A stretch of DNA of 64,000 bases from Clostridia bacterium (GTDB lineage: Bacteria > Bacillota > Clostridia > Christensenellales > Borkfalkiaceae): contig JAFTPK010000002.1 in the NCBI GenBank assembly GCA_017463325.1, positions 124,001-188,000 on the forward strand, read 5' to 3'. A program made the translations under genes and the position numbers. Numbering within the stretch: position 1 is the stretch's first letter; each line of letters opens with the position of its first letter. Below the pieces are notes generated by a model. It worked only from the letters and a program-made list of their open reading frames with translations. It was not told the DNA's origin and did not search any database. Below are positions 1 to 8,518 of the stretch, piece by piece.

Positions 1-1
1 G

Positions 2-166
2 TCGTGGGGTACCATGATCGAGATCATTTCCAAGCGAAGCGATATTCTCCAAAACAATTTCAACGTTTGGGGCCCTTCGGGGATTTGTATCATTATCGCC
101 GTGCTCGGTTTTAACTTTATCGGCGACGGTCTGCGCGACGCGCTTGACCCGAAACAGAGGAGATGA
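2..166 (+). CDS. Oligopeptide ABC transporter permease, C-terminal end (partial)
   Basis: The reading frame is open from the window edge to TGA at 164-166. The last ~54 residues contain a hydrophobic segment and the ending FIGDGLRDALDPKQRR, which is the usual C-terminus of the DppC/OppC inner-membrane permeases (GDxLRDxLDP). It forms half of the channel for imported peptides. It overlaps or abuts the OppD start, so it belongs to the same operon. Only the last transmembrane helix is visible, so the exact subfamily (Opp or Dpp) cannot be set. Confidence 0.85.
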   Translation, partial: SWGTMIEIISKRSDILQNNFNVWGPSGICIIIAVLGFNFIGDGLRDALDPKQRR

Positions 167-168
167 TC

Positions 169-1521
169 ATGGGCGTACTTGATTTTTTGAAAAAAGAGAA
201 AAACGGCGAAAAGAAAAATAGCCATTATTTGAGCGGTAAAGAAGTTAAGGCGATCGCGAAAGCGAACGCCGCGGAGATGCGCCGTTTGGAAAAAGCAAAG
301 GCGCGTAAGGTGCCCGAAAGCGAATACCTGACGGAGATGAAAGAGGAAAACAATATCCTCGAAATCGAAAATTTGCACTCCTATTTCTTCACCGATCAAG
401 GGGTCGTGAAGGCGGTCAACGGCGTAACGTTCAATATTCCTTTGAATTCGACGGTAGGCGTCGTAGGGGAATCGGGGTGCGGAAAATCCGTTACCTCTAT
501 GTCCGTTATGCGTTTGCTGCAAGGTCCCTCGGGGCAGATCGTCGAAGGCTCGATCCGTTTTAAAGCATACGATTTTAAACGGGACGAGCAAGGAAACTGT
601 ATTCCCGTTTACGAAAAGGACGAAAACGGCGAGATCGTTCAAGAGCCTGTTTTGGACAAGAAAGGGGAGCAGGTACGCGACAAAGAAGGAAATCCTGTCT
701 TTCAGCCCAAGCAAAAGCGCGATTCGCACGGGTTGGGTATCTTTGAAAAGGAAGAGAAGGTATTTGACGTAGCGAAAATGCCCATTCGAGAGATGTACCG
801 TTTGCGCGGCAGACAGATGTCGATGGTATTCCAAGAACCCATGACCTCGCTCAACCCCGTCTTTACGATCGGCGATCAGCTTGACGAGGTGACGTTATTA
901 CACGTACCCGGTGCAACGAAAGAGCTTGCGAAAAAGCGTTCGATCGAAATGCTCAATATGGTTGGGATCGCTATGCCGGAGCGTGTTTACGCTTCCTACC
1001 CGCACGAGCTTTCGGGCGGTATGCGTCAGCGTGTTATGATCGCTATGGCGCTTGCGGGCGAGCCTCGCTTGATTATTGCCGACGAGCCTACGACGGCACT
1101 CGACGTGACCATTCAGGCGCAAATCCTCGATCTGTTCAACGACTTGAAGAACCGAATTAACGGTTCGATCCTTTTGATCACGCACGACCTTGGGGTCATT
1201 GCGGAAATGGCGGACTACGTTGTCGTCATGTACGCAGGGCGCATTATCGAGCAAGGTACGGCTTCGGAAATTTTCCACAATCCTCTGCACCCGTACACGC
1301 AGGGCTTACAAAAATCCAAGCCGACAATGAATTCGTCCTCCGACCAGTTGTTTAATATCCCTGGGAACGTGCCTAACCCCATCAATATGCCGAACCATTG
1401 CTATTTCAAGGAAAGATGCTCGAAATGCAAGGAAAAATGTTCGGGAGAATACCCTTGCATGGTGCAGGTAAGCCCGACGCATTACGTGGCTTGTCACTTA
1501 TACGGCGAAAAGGAAGAATGA
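169..1521 (+). CDS. oppD: Oligopeptide ABC transporter ATP-binding protein OppD-like
   Basis: Cytoplasmic ATPase that powers peptide import. Visible motifs are Walker A GESGCGKS, Q-loop VFQEP, signature LSGGMRQRV, Walker B LIIADEP and the C-terminal Cys-rich oligopeptide-transporter tail (CYFKERCSKCKEKC). The start at 169 is preferred over the in-frame ATG at 163 because AGAGGAG sits 6 nt ahead of it; the 163 ATG would overlap the permease stop. Two oddities stand out. There is a Lys-rich extension of about 60 residues before the ATPase domain. An insertion of roughly 55-60 residues between Walker A and the Q-loop is rich in DxxGxxV-like repeats. The family assignment is secure; Opp versus Dpp substrate range is inferred. 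Confidence 0.93.
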   Translation: MGVLDFLKKEKNGEKKNSHYLSGKEVKAIAKANAAEMRRLEKAKARKVPESEYLTEMKEENNILEIENLHSYFFTDQGVVKAVNGVTFNIPLNSTVGVVGESGCGKSVTSMSVMRLLQGPSGQIVEGSIRFKAYDFKRDEQGNCIPVYEKDENGEIVQEPVLDKKGEQVRDKEGNPVFQPKQKRDSHGLGIFEKEEKVFDVAKMPIREMYRLRGRQMSMVFQEPMTSLNPVFTIGDQLDEVTLLHVPGATKELAKKRSIEMLNMVGIAMPERVYASYPHELSGGMRQRVMIAMALAGEPRLIIADEPTTALDVTIQAQILDLFNDLKNRINGSILLITHDLGVIAEMADYVVVMYAGRIIEQGTASEIFHNPLHPYTQGLQKSKPTMNSSSDQLFNIPGNVPNPINMPNHCYFKERCSKCKEKCSGEYPCMVQVSPTHYVACHLYGEKEE

Positions 1522-1522
1522 T

Positions 1523-2626
1523 ATGGAAATGGAAGAAATGAAAAACACCGCTTCGGAAAGCGTAACGGAGGTTTACGACGACGCCAAGGAGCGAGCAAAA
1601 GAAGAAAGCGCAAAAGCGGAAAAGATCGAGCAGGATAAGCTTCTGCCGCCTGATCCCGAAGCGCTTCTTGAAATCAGACATTTAAAGAAACATTTCGTCC
1701 TGAAAAAGACGATCATGGGCAAACCCCTGTCCACGCTGAAAGCGGTGGACGACGTTTCGTTTACGGTAAAACCGGGGGAAACGCTCGGGATCGTAGGCGA
1801 ATCGGGTTGTGGCAAAACGACGATGGGTAGAACCATTTTGAAATTGCATCAGCCGACGGCGGGGCAGGTGTTCTTTAAAGGGGAGGATATCGCGGGATAT
1901 TCCTCCAAGCAAATGCGTTCGCTCAGAACGAAAATGCAGATTGTCTTTCAGGATCCTTATTCCTCCCTGCCTCCGAGAAGTACGGTAGGGGATATTCTTG
2001 CCGAACCCGTTCGGGTGCACGGCGTCGTGCCGCCCTCGCAGGTGAAAGAATACGTTTTGGAATTGATGGAGCAATGCGGGCTGAGAGATTATTATTACGA
2101 ACGGTATCCGCACGAATTTTCGGGCGGTCAGCGTCAGCGTATTTGTATCGCGCGTGCGCTTGCTGTAAAACCTGAGCTTGTCGTTTGCGACGAGCCTGTT
2201 TCGGCACTTGACGTATCTATTCAGGCGCAGATCATCAACCTGTTGAAAAAGCTGCAAAAGGAAAGAAATCTTACCTATTTGTTCATTTCGCACGATCTTT
2301 CCGTCGTAAAATACATTTCCGACAAAATCGGCGTTATGTATCTTGGTTCGCTTGTGGAATTCGGGGAAAAGGAGGAGATCTTCAACAACCCCATGCACCC
2401 GTACACGCACGCGTTGTTCTCGGCTGTTCCTAACCCGAACCCTGACGAAAAGGTAAGCCGAGTGATTTTGACGGGGGATATTCCCTCGCCCGCAAATCCT
2501 CCTATGGGCTGTAAATTCCATACCCGTTGTCCTAAGGCAATGGAGATTTGCAAGCACGTAGAGCCTAACTATAAAGAATACGGCAAGGGCCATTTCGTGG
2601 CTTGCCATTGCTATCCACAGGACTAA
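1523..2626 (+). CDS. oppF: Oligopeptide ABC transporter ATP-binding protein OppF-like
   Basis: Second ATPase of the peptide importer. It has Walker A GESGCGKTT, Q-loop VFQDPYSSL, signature FSGGQRQRI, Walker B LVVCDEP followed by SALDVSIQAQ, and the Cys-containing C-terminal oligopeptide domain (GCKFHTRCPKAMEIC). An acidic, helical extension of about 45 residues precedes the domain. It starts 1 nt after the OppD stop with AAGGAAG upstream, so it is co-translated. At 367 residues it is somewhat longer than typical OppF (~310-330) because of the N-terminal extension. Confidence 0.93.
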   Translation: MEMEEMKNTASESVTEVYDDAKERAKEESAKAEKIEQDKLLPPDPEALLEIRHLKKHFVLKKTIMGKPLSTLKAVDDVSFTVKPGETLGIVGESGCGKTTMGRTILKLHQPTAGQVFFKGEDIAGYSSKQMRSLRTKMQIVFQDPYSSLPPRSTVGDILAEPVRVHGVVPPSQVKEYVLELMEQCGLRDYYYERYPHEFSGGQRQRICIARALAVKPELVVCDEPVSALDVSIQAQIINLLKKLQKERNLTYLFISHDLSVVKYISDKIGVMYLGSLVEFGEKEEIFNNPMHPYTHALFSAVPNPNPDEKVSRVILTGDIPSPANPPMGCKFHTRCPKAMEICKHVEPNYKEYGKGHFVACHCYPQD

Positions 2627-2629
2627 ATC

Positions 2630-2890
2630 ATGTCGAAGAAGAAAAAGGAAAAGATCACCTATTACGACGACGGTTCCAGCTTGTACGATATGTCGGACGT
2701 GGGTGGGATCGGTCACCGCTCGCCAAACCAAAAAAAGGCGAAAAACGGCGATCAGCCCCGTAAACGTTCTACGGCGAAAGAGAAATGGAAAACGTACGTT
2801 TCCGCCGTGCGCATGATGCTGGTGCCTACTCTCGTTGCTCTTGGCGTGATTTTAGCGCTCTATATCTTGCTGTTATTGATAGGTCAATAA
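2630..2890 (+). CDS. Small tail-anchored membrane protein of the Opp operon
   Basis: An 86-residue protein with a strongly basic N-terminal two thirds (several KKK/RKR patches) and one hydrophobic segment at about residues 62-84, ending four residues later. It looks like a C-terminally anchored membrane protein with its charged part in the cytoplasm. It begins 3 nt after oppF and is followed at once by a terminator, so it is the last gene of the transporter operon. I do not recognise a family, and a role in transporter assembly is only a guess from position. Confidence 0.7.
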   Translation: MSKKKKEKITYYDDGSSLYDMSDVGGIGHRSPNQKKAKNGDQPRKRSTAKEKWKTYVSAVRMMLVPTLVALGVILALYILLLLIGQ

Positions 2891-2916
2891 AAAAAGCCCC
2901 TCGAAGGGCTTTTTTT
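2889..2916. terminator. Bidirectional intrinsic terminator
   Basis: The sequence has an A-run, an AAGCCC/GGGCTT stem and a run of seven T. It ends the Opp operon on the plus strand, and its A-rich left arm gives a U-run on the minus strand, so it can also stop the leftward small gene at 2951-3184. Confidence 0.85.
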
Positions 2917-2950
2917 GTTGGGTTTTTTAGGCACGATAGGTGTATTTTAA

Positions 2951-3184
2951 TTAAATTTTTCTTTCGTAAAGCTCTTTTGCAATTTTGAAAAAATCATTTC
3001 TTCTTTCACAATACTCTCTGTATACTTCGTATTGCGTTTCGTTTAACGAATCAACCAAATCGTTCTCGGCGCGCCACATTTGACTTTCCGCAACTCTAAA
3101 TTCATAGTCCATATCACCACGAATTTTTTCTGCTAATTTGCCGATAATTTCGCCTACTTCTTCATTTGTAACTTTCTTTTTCAT
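2951..3184 (-). CDS. Small charged protein of unknown function behind a structured leader
   Basis: A 77-residue, highly charged, helical-looking protein without membrane segments; no family recognised. The start is well set, because AGGAGG lies 5 nt before the ATG. The gene is transcribed from a consensus-like promoter at 3423-3451 through a leader of about 230 nt that folds extensively and ends in an intrinsic terminator (3196-3232) just before the ribosome site. Expression is therefore expected to depend on read-through or antitermination. It is the only gene of this transcript. Confidence 0.65.
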   Translation of the reverse strand: MKKKVTNEEVGEIIGKLAEKIRGDMDYEFRVAESQMWRAENDLVDSLNETQYEVYREYCERRNDFFKIAKELYERKI

Positions 3185-3195
3185 AAAAACCTCCT

Positions 3196-3232
3196 AAAAT
3201 AATAAAAAGTGCGTCAACCGAAGTCAACGCAC
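3196..3232 (-). terminator. Intrinsic terminator inside the leader of the 2951-3184 gene
   Basis: On the minus strand a 10-bp stem (GTGCGTTGAC with GTTGACGCAC, two G-U pairs) is capped by a UUCG tetraloop and followed by TTTTTATTATTTT. The T-rich tail ends just before the AGGAGG site at 3190-3195, the position of a riboswitch or attenuator terminator. Confidence 0.85.
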
Positions 3233-3416
3233 CGAAAAACGCAAACTCCGATTGTCGCCAAAACAAATCGAAATAGAAGAGGGATAAAATCCTTTGCATT
3301 CTAATCCGCGGAATTTGCGCTTTTACCAAATTCATATTGGATTAGTTTGCACGAAAAAAGATAGAATATCCCTTTAAAGAAAATATCCTCTCTTAAAATA
3401 TTCGATTTGTTTTGGC
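3196..3416 (-). ncRNA. Candidate structured regulatory RNA (riboswitch-like or stand-alone)
   Basis: The predicted transcript begins at about 3416. Its first 16 nt (3416-3401) pair perfectly with 3272-3257 to close a large domain. Inside are a 7-bp stem (CTAATCC with GGATTAG), a 6-bp hairpin (AATTTG with CAAATT) and two copies of a GGATATT-type motif. The domain is followed by the UUCG-capped terminator at 3196-3232. This layout (promoter, closed domain, terminator, ribosome site) fits a riboswitch/attenuator or a terminated small RNA. I could not match it to a known class; 6S RNA and raiA RNA were considered but not demonstrated. Confidence 0.6.
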
Positions 3417-3422
3417 AAAATT

Positions 3423-3451
3423 ATTATAGCACATATTAAAATTTTTATCAA
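3423..3451 (-). promoter_or_regulatory. Sigma-A-type promoter for the structured leader RNA
   Basis: On the minus strand TTGATA (3451-3446), a 17-bp spacer and TATAAT (3428-3423). The expected start at about 3416 coincides with the first base of the closing stem of the leader RNA. Confidence 0.85.
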
Positions 3452-3470
3452 GCAGTTTTCTATAATAAAT

Positions 3471-3505
3471 AAAAAAGCTTGGCTTATGAAAAGTCAAGCT
3501 TTTTT
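3471..3505. terminator. Bidirectional intrinsic terminator after the MATE gene
   Basis: An 11-bp arm pair AAAAAAGCTTG / CAAGCTTTTTT encloses a 13-nt loop. It lies just past the stop codon of the leftward MATE gene. Confidence 0.8.
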
Positions 3506-3522
3506 ATCTCCTCTCTACGGTT

Positions 3523-4887
3523 TTAGCCGTTTTTGGCTTTTTTGAGCGTCTTTTTATATACGACAATAAAATACAGCACCGCGAGGCTGAGGTTGAGCGT
3601 CCAGCTAATGGGATAGGACAGGTATAACATAAACGGCTCGGCAATGATTTTACAGGCGGTGAACACCCAAAGAATACGGAAAATGCAGGTACAAAATAGA
3701 GAAATAAACATAGGGCCGACCGTTCGGTTCATACTTCTAAGCCCGCTGACAAATACGTCGTTGAACGCGCAAAGGGCGTAAAAGGGAACGATCGTCAGCA
3801 TACGTGCGGCGGCGTATTGAATGATTTCGGGGTTGGCGTTGTAAAGCCCTGCAATTTGCGCTCTGAGTAAGAGCACAAGCCCACCGATCACCGTCCAAAC
3901 AAGGAGAACGAGCAGGCAGGATACCCCCATGATCTTGGGGATACGCTCGTATTTTTTTGCGCCGAAGTTTTGTCCGGAAAAGGTAAGCGCTGCCATGGCT
4001 ACGGCATTCATAGAGGTATACACGAAACCCTCGATATTTCCCGCAACGGAGTTCGCGGAGGTCAGGACGTCGCCGAAGCCGTTGATCGCCGTTTGAATAA
4101 TGACGTTAGAGAGGGAGAAACAGCAGCTTAAAATCCCGCTCGGCAAGCCGATTTTTATAATGTCGATCAATTCTTCGCGGTGGAGGCGCAGCTTTTTTCC
4201 TTCCAAACGGCAAACGTCCGTTTCTTTGCACAGGGCGAGTATAAGCAGGAATGCGGAAATATAATGAGAAACGGCTGTGGCGATTGCAACGCCTGCGACG
4301 TCAAAGCCGAGCAAGACGAGCAAAATATTCAAGCCGACGTTGACAACACCTGCTACGGTAAGAAAGATCATAGGCCGCGTCGTATCCCCTTTTGCACGAA
4401 GAATGGCTGCACCGAAATTGTAAAGGATATTCGCGGGGATCCCAAGCGCGTAAATGCGTAAATATAGCGTGGACTTTCCGATAACGCTTGTAGGGGAATC
4501 CATCCAAGTAAGAAAGGTGGGGGCACCTACCAGCAAAACCCCGCCCATCAATACGCCGCAAAAAAGGGCGAGTAAAATAGCGGTGTGCATAGTTCTTACG
4601 GCTTTTTCTCCGTTTTTCCCGCCGAGGGCTTGCGCCATAACGACGTTGGCACCGACGCTTAGACCGAGGGCAAGATTGATGATTAGCCCCACGAGCGAGC
4701 CGGTAGAACCGACGGCGGCGATGCTTTCGTCGGGGGTTTGGGAAAACCGTCCGACAACAATTAAGTCGGCGGCGTTAAAAATGAGCTGTAAAATGCCCGA
4801 AAATGCCAAAGGGAGAGCGACCTTTAAAAGGTTTTTAAATAAAGGACCGCTCGTCATGTCGATTTGTTTTTTCATTGCGTTTTTCAT
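3523..4887 (-). CDS. MATE family multidrug/cation exporter
   Basis: A polytopic membrane protein of 454 residues with about twelve hydrophobic segments and MATE features: PLAFSGILQL near the start, the GDTTRPM motif (residues about 165-171) and the second-half loop SGLRSMNRTVGPM. It exports drugs or other organic cations using an ion gradient. An upstream in-frame ATG at 4923 lies inside the -35 box, so it is rejected. The ATG at 4887 falls about where transcription should begin, leaving little or no leader; ATG 4875 is a further possibility. A terminator follows the stop codon. Confidence 0.88.
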   Translation of the reverse strand: MKNAMKKQIDMTSGPLFKNLLKVALPLAFSGILQLIFNAADLIVVGRFSQTPDESIAAVGSTGSLVGLIINLALGLSVGANVVMAQALGGKNGEKAVRTMHTAILLALFCGVLMGGVLLVGAPTFLTWMDSPTSVIGKSTLYLRIYALGIPANILYNFGAAILRAKGDTTRPMIFLTVAGVVNVGLNILLVLLGFDVAGVAIATAVSHYISAFLLILALCKETDVCRLEGKKLRLHREELIDIIKIGLPSGILSCCFSLSNVIIQTAINGFGDVLTSANSVAGNIEGFVYTSMNAVAMAALTFSGQNFGAKKYERIPKIMGVSCLLVLLVWTVIGGLVLLLRAQIAGLYNANPEIIQYAAARMLTIVPFYALCAFNDVFVSGLRSMNRTVGPMFISLFCTCIFRILWVFTACKIIAEPFMLYLSYPISWTLNLSLAVLYFIVVYKKTLKKAKNG

Positions 4888-4894
4888 AGGTATT

Positions 4895-4923
4895 ATTATA
4901 TCGCTTGAAATGGAAAAAAGCAA
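4895..4923 (-). promoter_or_regulatory. Promoter of the MATE gene
   Basis: Minus strand TTGCTT (4923-4918), 17-bp spacer, TATAAT (4900-4895). The predicted start (~4888) abuts the ATG at 4887, so the message may be leaderless. Confidence 0.7.
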
Positions 4924-4964
4924 CTGAAAAACAGGAGAAAAATATTTTTTATAAGAAAAAAACG

Positions 4965-4993
4965 TTTACTTTTAATAATGATTGTGTTATAAT
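4965..4993 (+). promoter_or_regulatory. Promoter of the SGNH-TrkA-TrkH operon
   Basis: TTTACT (4965-4970), 17-bp spacer, TATAAT (4988-4993), about 40 nt ahead of the SGNH hydrolase start. Confidence 0.7.
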
Positions 4994-5032
4994 TTCGTAA
5001 AGGGAAAAATTTCAAGCTTGGAGGAAAATCAA

Positions 5033-5686
5033 ATGAAAATTGTATTTTTTGGCGACAGCATTACGGACGCGGGGAGATCGCGTGAGCGGGATTATGTGTT
5101 GAGCTCTTACGGATACGGGTACGTAAATCAATGTGCGGCGGCGCTTTTGTCGGAGAATGCGAACGGGTATCAAATTGTCAATCGCGGGATCAGCGGAAAT
5201 CGCGTCGTCGATTTATACGCGCGAATCAAAGCGGACGTTTGGCAGGAAACGCCCGACGTTTTGAGTATTCTGATCGGCGTCAACGACGTCTGGCACGAGC
5301 TTAGCGCAAAGCCTAACGGCGTTGAGGTGGAACGTTTTGAAAAGGTCTACCGTATGTTGCTTGACGATACGAAAAAGGTTTTACCCAACACGAAAATAAT
5401 CATTTGCGAGCCATTTTTCCTGCGCGGTACGGCAACGGAAGATCCTGAAAATCCCGCGCGTTACGCGCATTTTTGCACGGTGCCTAAGTACGCGGAGGCG
5501 GCGAGGCGCATTGCAAACGATTACGGTCTGCCTTTCGTTGCGTTACAGGCGAAAATGACGGAGGCAGCAGAGAAATACGGCGTCGCTCCCATTTTGTCCG
5601 ACGGGGTGCACCCTGCCGTGGCGGGTGCGGCGATCATTGCCAAGGAATGGTTGAAAGTATTTAAAAAGGAAATCGTAAAAGAATGA
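5033..5686 (+). CDS. SGNH/GDSL-family lipase or esterase
   Basis: Cytoplasmic hydrolase of 217 residues. All four blocks are visible: GDSIT with the Ser nucleophile (block I), GISGNR (block II Gly), IGVNDVW with the Asn of block III, and SDGVHPA with the Asp-His of block V. The substrate is probably an ester or acetylated sugar. The start at 5033 has TGGAGGAAAATCAA immediately ahead; the longer frame from 4982 begins inside the -10 box and is rejected. No signal peptide is seen. It overlaps the TrkA start by 4 nt (ATGA). Confidence 0.88.
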   Translation: MKIVFFGDSITDAGRSRERDYVLSSYGYGYVNQCAAALLSENANGYQIVNRGISGNRVVDLYARIKADVWQETPDVLSILIGVNDVWHELSAKPNGVEVERFEKVYRMLLDDTKKVLPNTKIIICEPFFLRGTATEDPENPARYAHFCTVPKYAEAARRIANDYGLPFVALQAKMTEAAEKYGVAPILSDGVHPAVAGAAIIAKEWLKVFKKEIVKE

Positions 5687-7041
5687 AAATTATCATCGTG
5701 GGTTGTAGCGAGGTAGGGCAAACGCTTGCCGCAAAGCTGAACGACGATGGCAATGAAGTGACCGTTATAGACGTGCAAGCGGAAAAAGTTCGCGCGGTTA
5801 GTAGCCGTTACGACGTTATGGGCGTTGTGGGCAACGGTGCAACGCAGGCTACCTTACAGGAGGCGGGCATTGAAAACGCCGACCTGTTTATCGCTGTTAC
5901 CGACTCGGACGAACTCAATTTGCTCTGTTGTATGATCGCGAAAAAAGAGAGCGACTGTCATGTGATTGCCCGCGTCGTCAACCCCGCGTACAGCGAAGAA
6001 ACGGCGTATTTAAAAGAGCGGCTGGGGCTTGCCATGGTCATTAACCCTGACTTCGCGACGGCAGAGGAGATCGCGCGGGTATTACTTTTCCCGAGCGCGC
6101 TAAAAATCGAACCGTTTGCCAAGGGCAGGGTGGAGCTTGTCAGCTTCCGCTTGCAAAAAGATAACCTTCTCGTAGGGCTTTCCGTGAAGGAGGCTATGAG
6201 TAAGCTGAAAAGCAAGGTGCTGATTTGCACGGTAGAGCGAGGAGAGGAGGCGTATATCCCGAGCGGCGATTTCGTATTTGCGGAAAAGGACGTCGTTTCC
6301 ATTGTCGCGCCCAAGCGCGAGGCGAAAGAATTTTTTACTAAAATTCGCTATAAGGGCCATTCGATCAAGGACGCGATCGTGGCGGGCGGCGGCGCGATTA
6401 CGCACTATTTGTTCGAGATTATGGAGCGTTCGGGAATAGCCTTTAAGGTGATTGAAAAGGACGAGGCACTTTGCGAGGAGCTTGCCACCCGTTTTGATAA
6501 GGTGACGGTGATCAACGGCCACGCAGGGGATAAAAACCTGCTTGTGGAAGAGGGGGTAAGCGAAACGGGCGCGTTTGTTGCGCTTGTCAAAGGGGACGAG
6601 GAAAACATTCTCTTTTCTATGTTCGCCAAGGAGGCGGGCGCGGAAAAGACGGTGACGAAAATCAGCCGTATCGACTACGACAGCGTGCTTTCCAAACTGG
6701 ATTTGGATACCGTCGTTTGCCCGAAAAATATTACGTCCGACATCATTTTGCGCTATGTCCGTGCAACGGGTAACGCTATGGGCAGCAACGTCGAAACCTT
6801 GTACAACATTATTCCCGATAAAGTGGAAGCGGTGGAATTTATCGTCCGCGAGGGTTCGCCTATCGTCGGGAAACCGCTTGCAGAGCTTGCCTTTCAGCGC
6901 AACGTGCTCGTGGCGTCGATCTTACGCGGGAAAACGGTGATCGTGCCCCGCGGTCAGGATACGATCGAGGTGGGCGATTCGGTGGTGCTCGTCAGTATGG
7001 GGCGCAGTTTAAGCGATATTACCGACGCGTTAAAGGAGTAA
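5683..7041 (+). CDS. trkA: Trk potassium uptake regulatory subunit TrkA
   Basis: A 452-residue peripheral protein that gates the TrkH channel in response to nucleotides. It has the duplicated architecture of full-length TrkA: a Rossmann RCK_N at about 1-120 (IIIVGCSEVGQTLA, IDVQAEK), an RCK_C at about 135-215, a second RCK_N from about 226 (IVAGGGAITHYLFE) and a second RCK_C at about 370-450. It overlaps the SGNH gene by ATGA and is followed after 7 nt by trkH. Confidence 0.93.
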   Translation: MKIIIVGCSEVGQTLAAKLNDDGNEVTVIDVQAEKVRAVSSRYDVMGVVGNGATQATLQEAGIENADLFIAVTDSDELNLLCCMIAKKESDCHVIARVVNPAYSEETAYLKERLGLAMVINPDFATAEEIARVLLFPSALKIEPFAKGRVELVSFRLQKDNLLVGLSVKEAMSKLKSKVLICTVERGEEAYIPSGDFVFAEKDVVSIVAPKREAKEFFTKIRYKGHSIKDAIVAGGGAITHYLFEIMERSGIAFKVIEKDEALCEELATRFDKVTVINGHAGDKNLLVEEGVSETGAFVALVKGDEENILFSMFAKEAGAEKTVTKISRIDYDSVLSKLDLDTVVCPKNITSDIILRYVRATGNAMGSNVETLYNIIPDKVEAVEFIVREGSPIVGKPLAELAFQRNVLVASILRGKTVIVPRGQDTIEVGDSVVLVSMGRSLSDITDALKE

Positions 7042-7048
7042 GAGCGTT

Positions 7049-8500
7049 ATGAATTTTGCAATGATCAGAAGAACGCTCGGCTTTATGCTCCTGTTCTTGG
7101 CGATTTTTTTGCTTGTGCCGCTCGTTACCTCGCTGATTTACTGGGAAAAGGCGGGGCTTTCGGTGCTTATCGCCGCGTTGCTTGCAGGGGGCGTTGGCTG
7201 GCTTTGTATTCTTAAAAAACCTAAAAAACGGGAGATTTACGCCCGTGAGGGCTTTGTGATCGTCGCGCTGTGTTGGATTGTTCTCAGTCTGTTTGGAGCG
7301 CTTCCGTTCTGGCTTTCGGGAGAGATCCCCTCGTACGTGGACGCGCTGTTTGAAACGGTGTCGGGCTTTACGACAACGGGGGCGACCATTCTTCCCACGG
7401 GGGAGGCGCTGGAAGCTTTGCCTAAATGCCTATTGATGTGGCGTAGCTTTACCCATTGGGTAGGCGGTATGGGGGTACTCGTATTCGTTATGGCGTTTTT
7501 GCCCCTTTCAGGCGCGGGAAATTTGCATATGATGCGCGCGGAAAGCACGGGCGCGGACGTGGGAAAGATCGTTCCGAAAATGCGACAAACGGCGAAAATT
7601 CTGTATTTGATCTACGCCGCAATGACGACGGCACAATTTTTATTGTTGCTTTGCGGCGGCATGTCCGTGTTTGAGGCGCTCAACACGGCGTTTTCGACGG
7701 CGGGTACGGGCGGTTTTGGCTTTAAGGGCGATAGCATGGCAAGCTACAATTCCTATTTGCAGATCGTTACCACCGTGTTTATGCTCCTCTTTTCCATCAA
7801 TTTTAATTCCTATTTCCTCCTGCTTCGCGGGAAATGCAAGGACGCGTTCAACGCTGAGGTAAGAACCTTTCTTTTGATCGTTCTCGGCGCGATTTTGCTG
7901 ATTAGTTTGAATATCTTTTTGACGGAGGGGTATGGCTACGGCTTTGCGGAAGCGTTAAAGGACGCGGCGTTTTCGGTGGCGTCCGTCATTTCCACGACGG
8001 GCTTTGTCACGGAGGATTTCAATCTTTGGCCCACCCTTTCTAAAACGGTGCTTGTCGTGCTGATGTTTATCGGCGCGTGCGCGGGCAGTACGGGCGGCGG
8101 TATAAAAGTATCGCGAATTATGGTCCTTTGTAAAGGGGGCATATACGAGGTGGGGAGAATGATTCACCCCAAGCAAGTGAAAAAGATCGCGATTGACGGG
8201 AGAAAGCTTGAACACGAGGTCGTTCGCTCGATCAACGCGTACCTGGTAGCCTTTATTCTTGTTTACGTGATTTCCTTGTTGCTTATATCCTTGGAAGGCT
8301 ACGACTTGGTGACGAGCTTTACCGCCGTCGCCGCGACGGTCAACAATGTCGGTCCGGGGCTTGGCGCGGTGGGACCGAGCGGCAATTTTGCGTTCTTTAA
8401 CGATTTTTCCAAGCTCGTCTTGGTTTTCGATATGCTTGCGGGAAGGTTGGAAATTTTCCCTATATTGATCCTTTTTTCGCCGCGAACTTGGAAAAAATAA
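7049..8500 (+). CDS. trkH: Trk potassium uptake transmembrane subunit TrkH
   Basis: A 483-residue polytopic protein. The four pore-loop repeats of the TrkH/KtrB superfamily can be read in order: TTTGATIL, STAGTGGFG, STTGFVTED and NNVGPGLGAVG, each with the filter Gly. AAGGAG lies 9 nt before the ATG, and pairing with TrkA makes the K+ uptake role secure. The C-terminus ends SPRTWKK, a normal ending for the family. Confidence 0.94.
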   Translation: MNFAMIRRTLGFMLLFLAIFLLVPLVTSLIYWEKAGLSVLIAALLAGGVGWLCILKKPKKREIYAREGFVIVALCWIVLSLFGALPFWLSGEIPSYVDALFETVSGFTTTGATILPTGEALEALPKCLLMWRSFTHWVGGMGVLVFVMAFLPLSGAGNLHMMRAESTGADVGKIVPKMRQTAKILYLIYAAMTTAQFLLLLCGGMSVFEALNTAFSTAGTGGFGFKGDSMASYNSYLQIVTTVFMLLFSINFNSYFLLLRGKCKDAFNAEVRTFLLIVLGAILLISLNIFLTEGYGYGFAEALKDAAFSVASVISTTGFVTEDFNLWPTLSKTVLVVLMFIGACAGSTGGGIKVSRIMVLCKGGIYEVGRMIHPKQVKKIAIDGRKLEHEVVRSINAYLVAFILVYVISLLLISLEGYDLVTSFTAVAATVNNVGPGLGAVGPSGNFAFFNDFSKLVLVFDMLAGRLEIFPILILFSPRTWKK

Positions 8501-8518
8501 AAAAAATTTTTCAAAGCA

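Noticed and set aside
1682-2731. 349-codon open frame on the minus strand opposite oppF
   Set aside because: Same reason: oppF is certain, and the antisense product has no recognisable feature or ribosome site.
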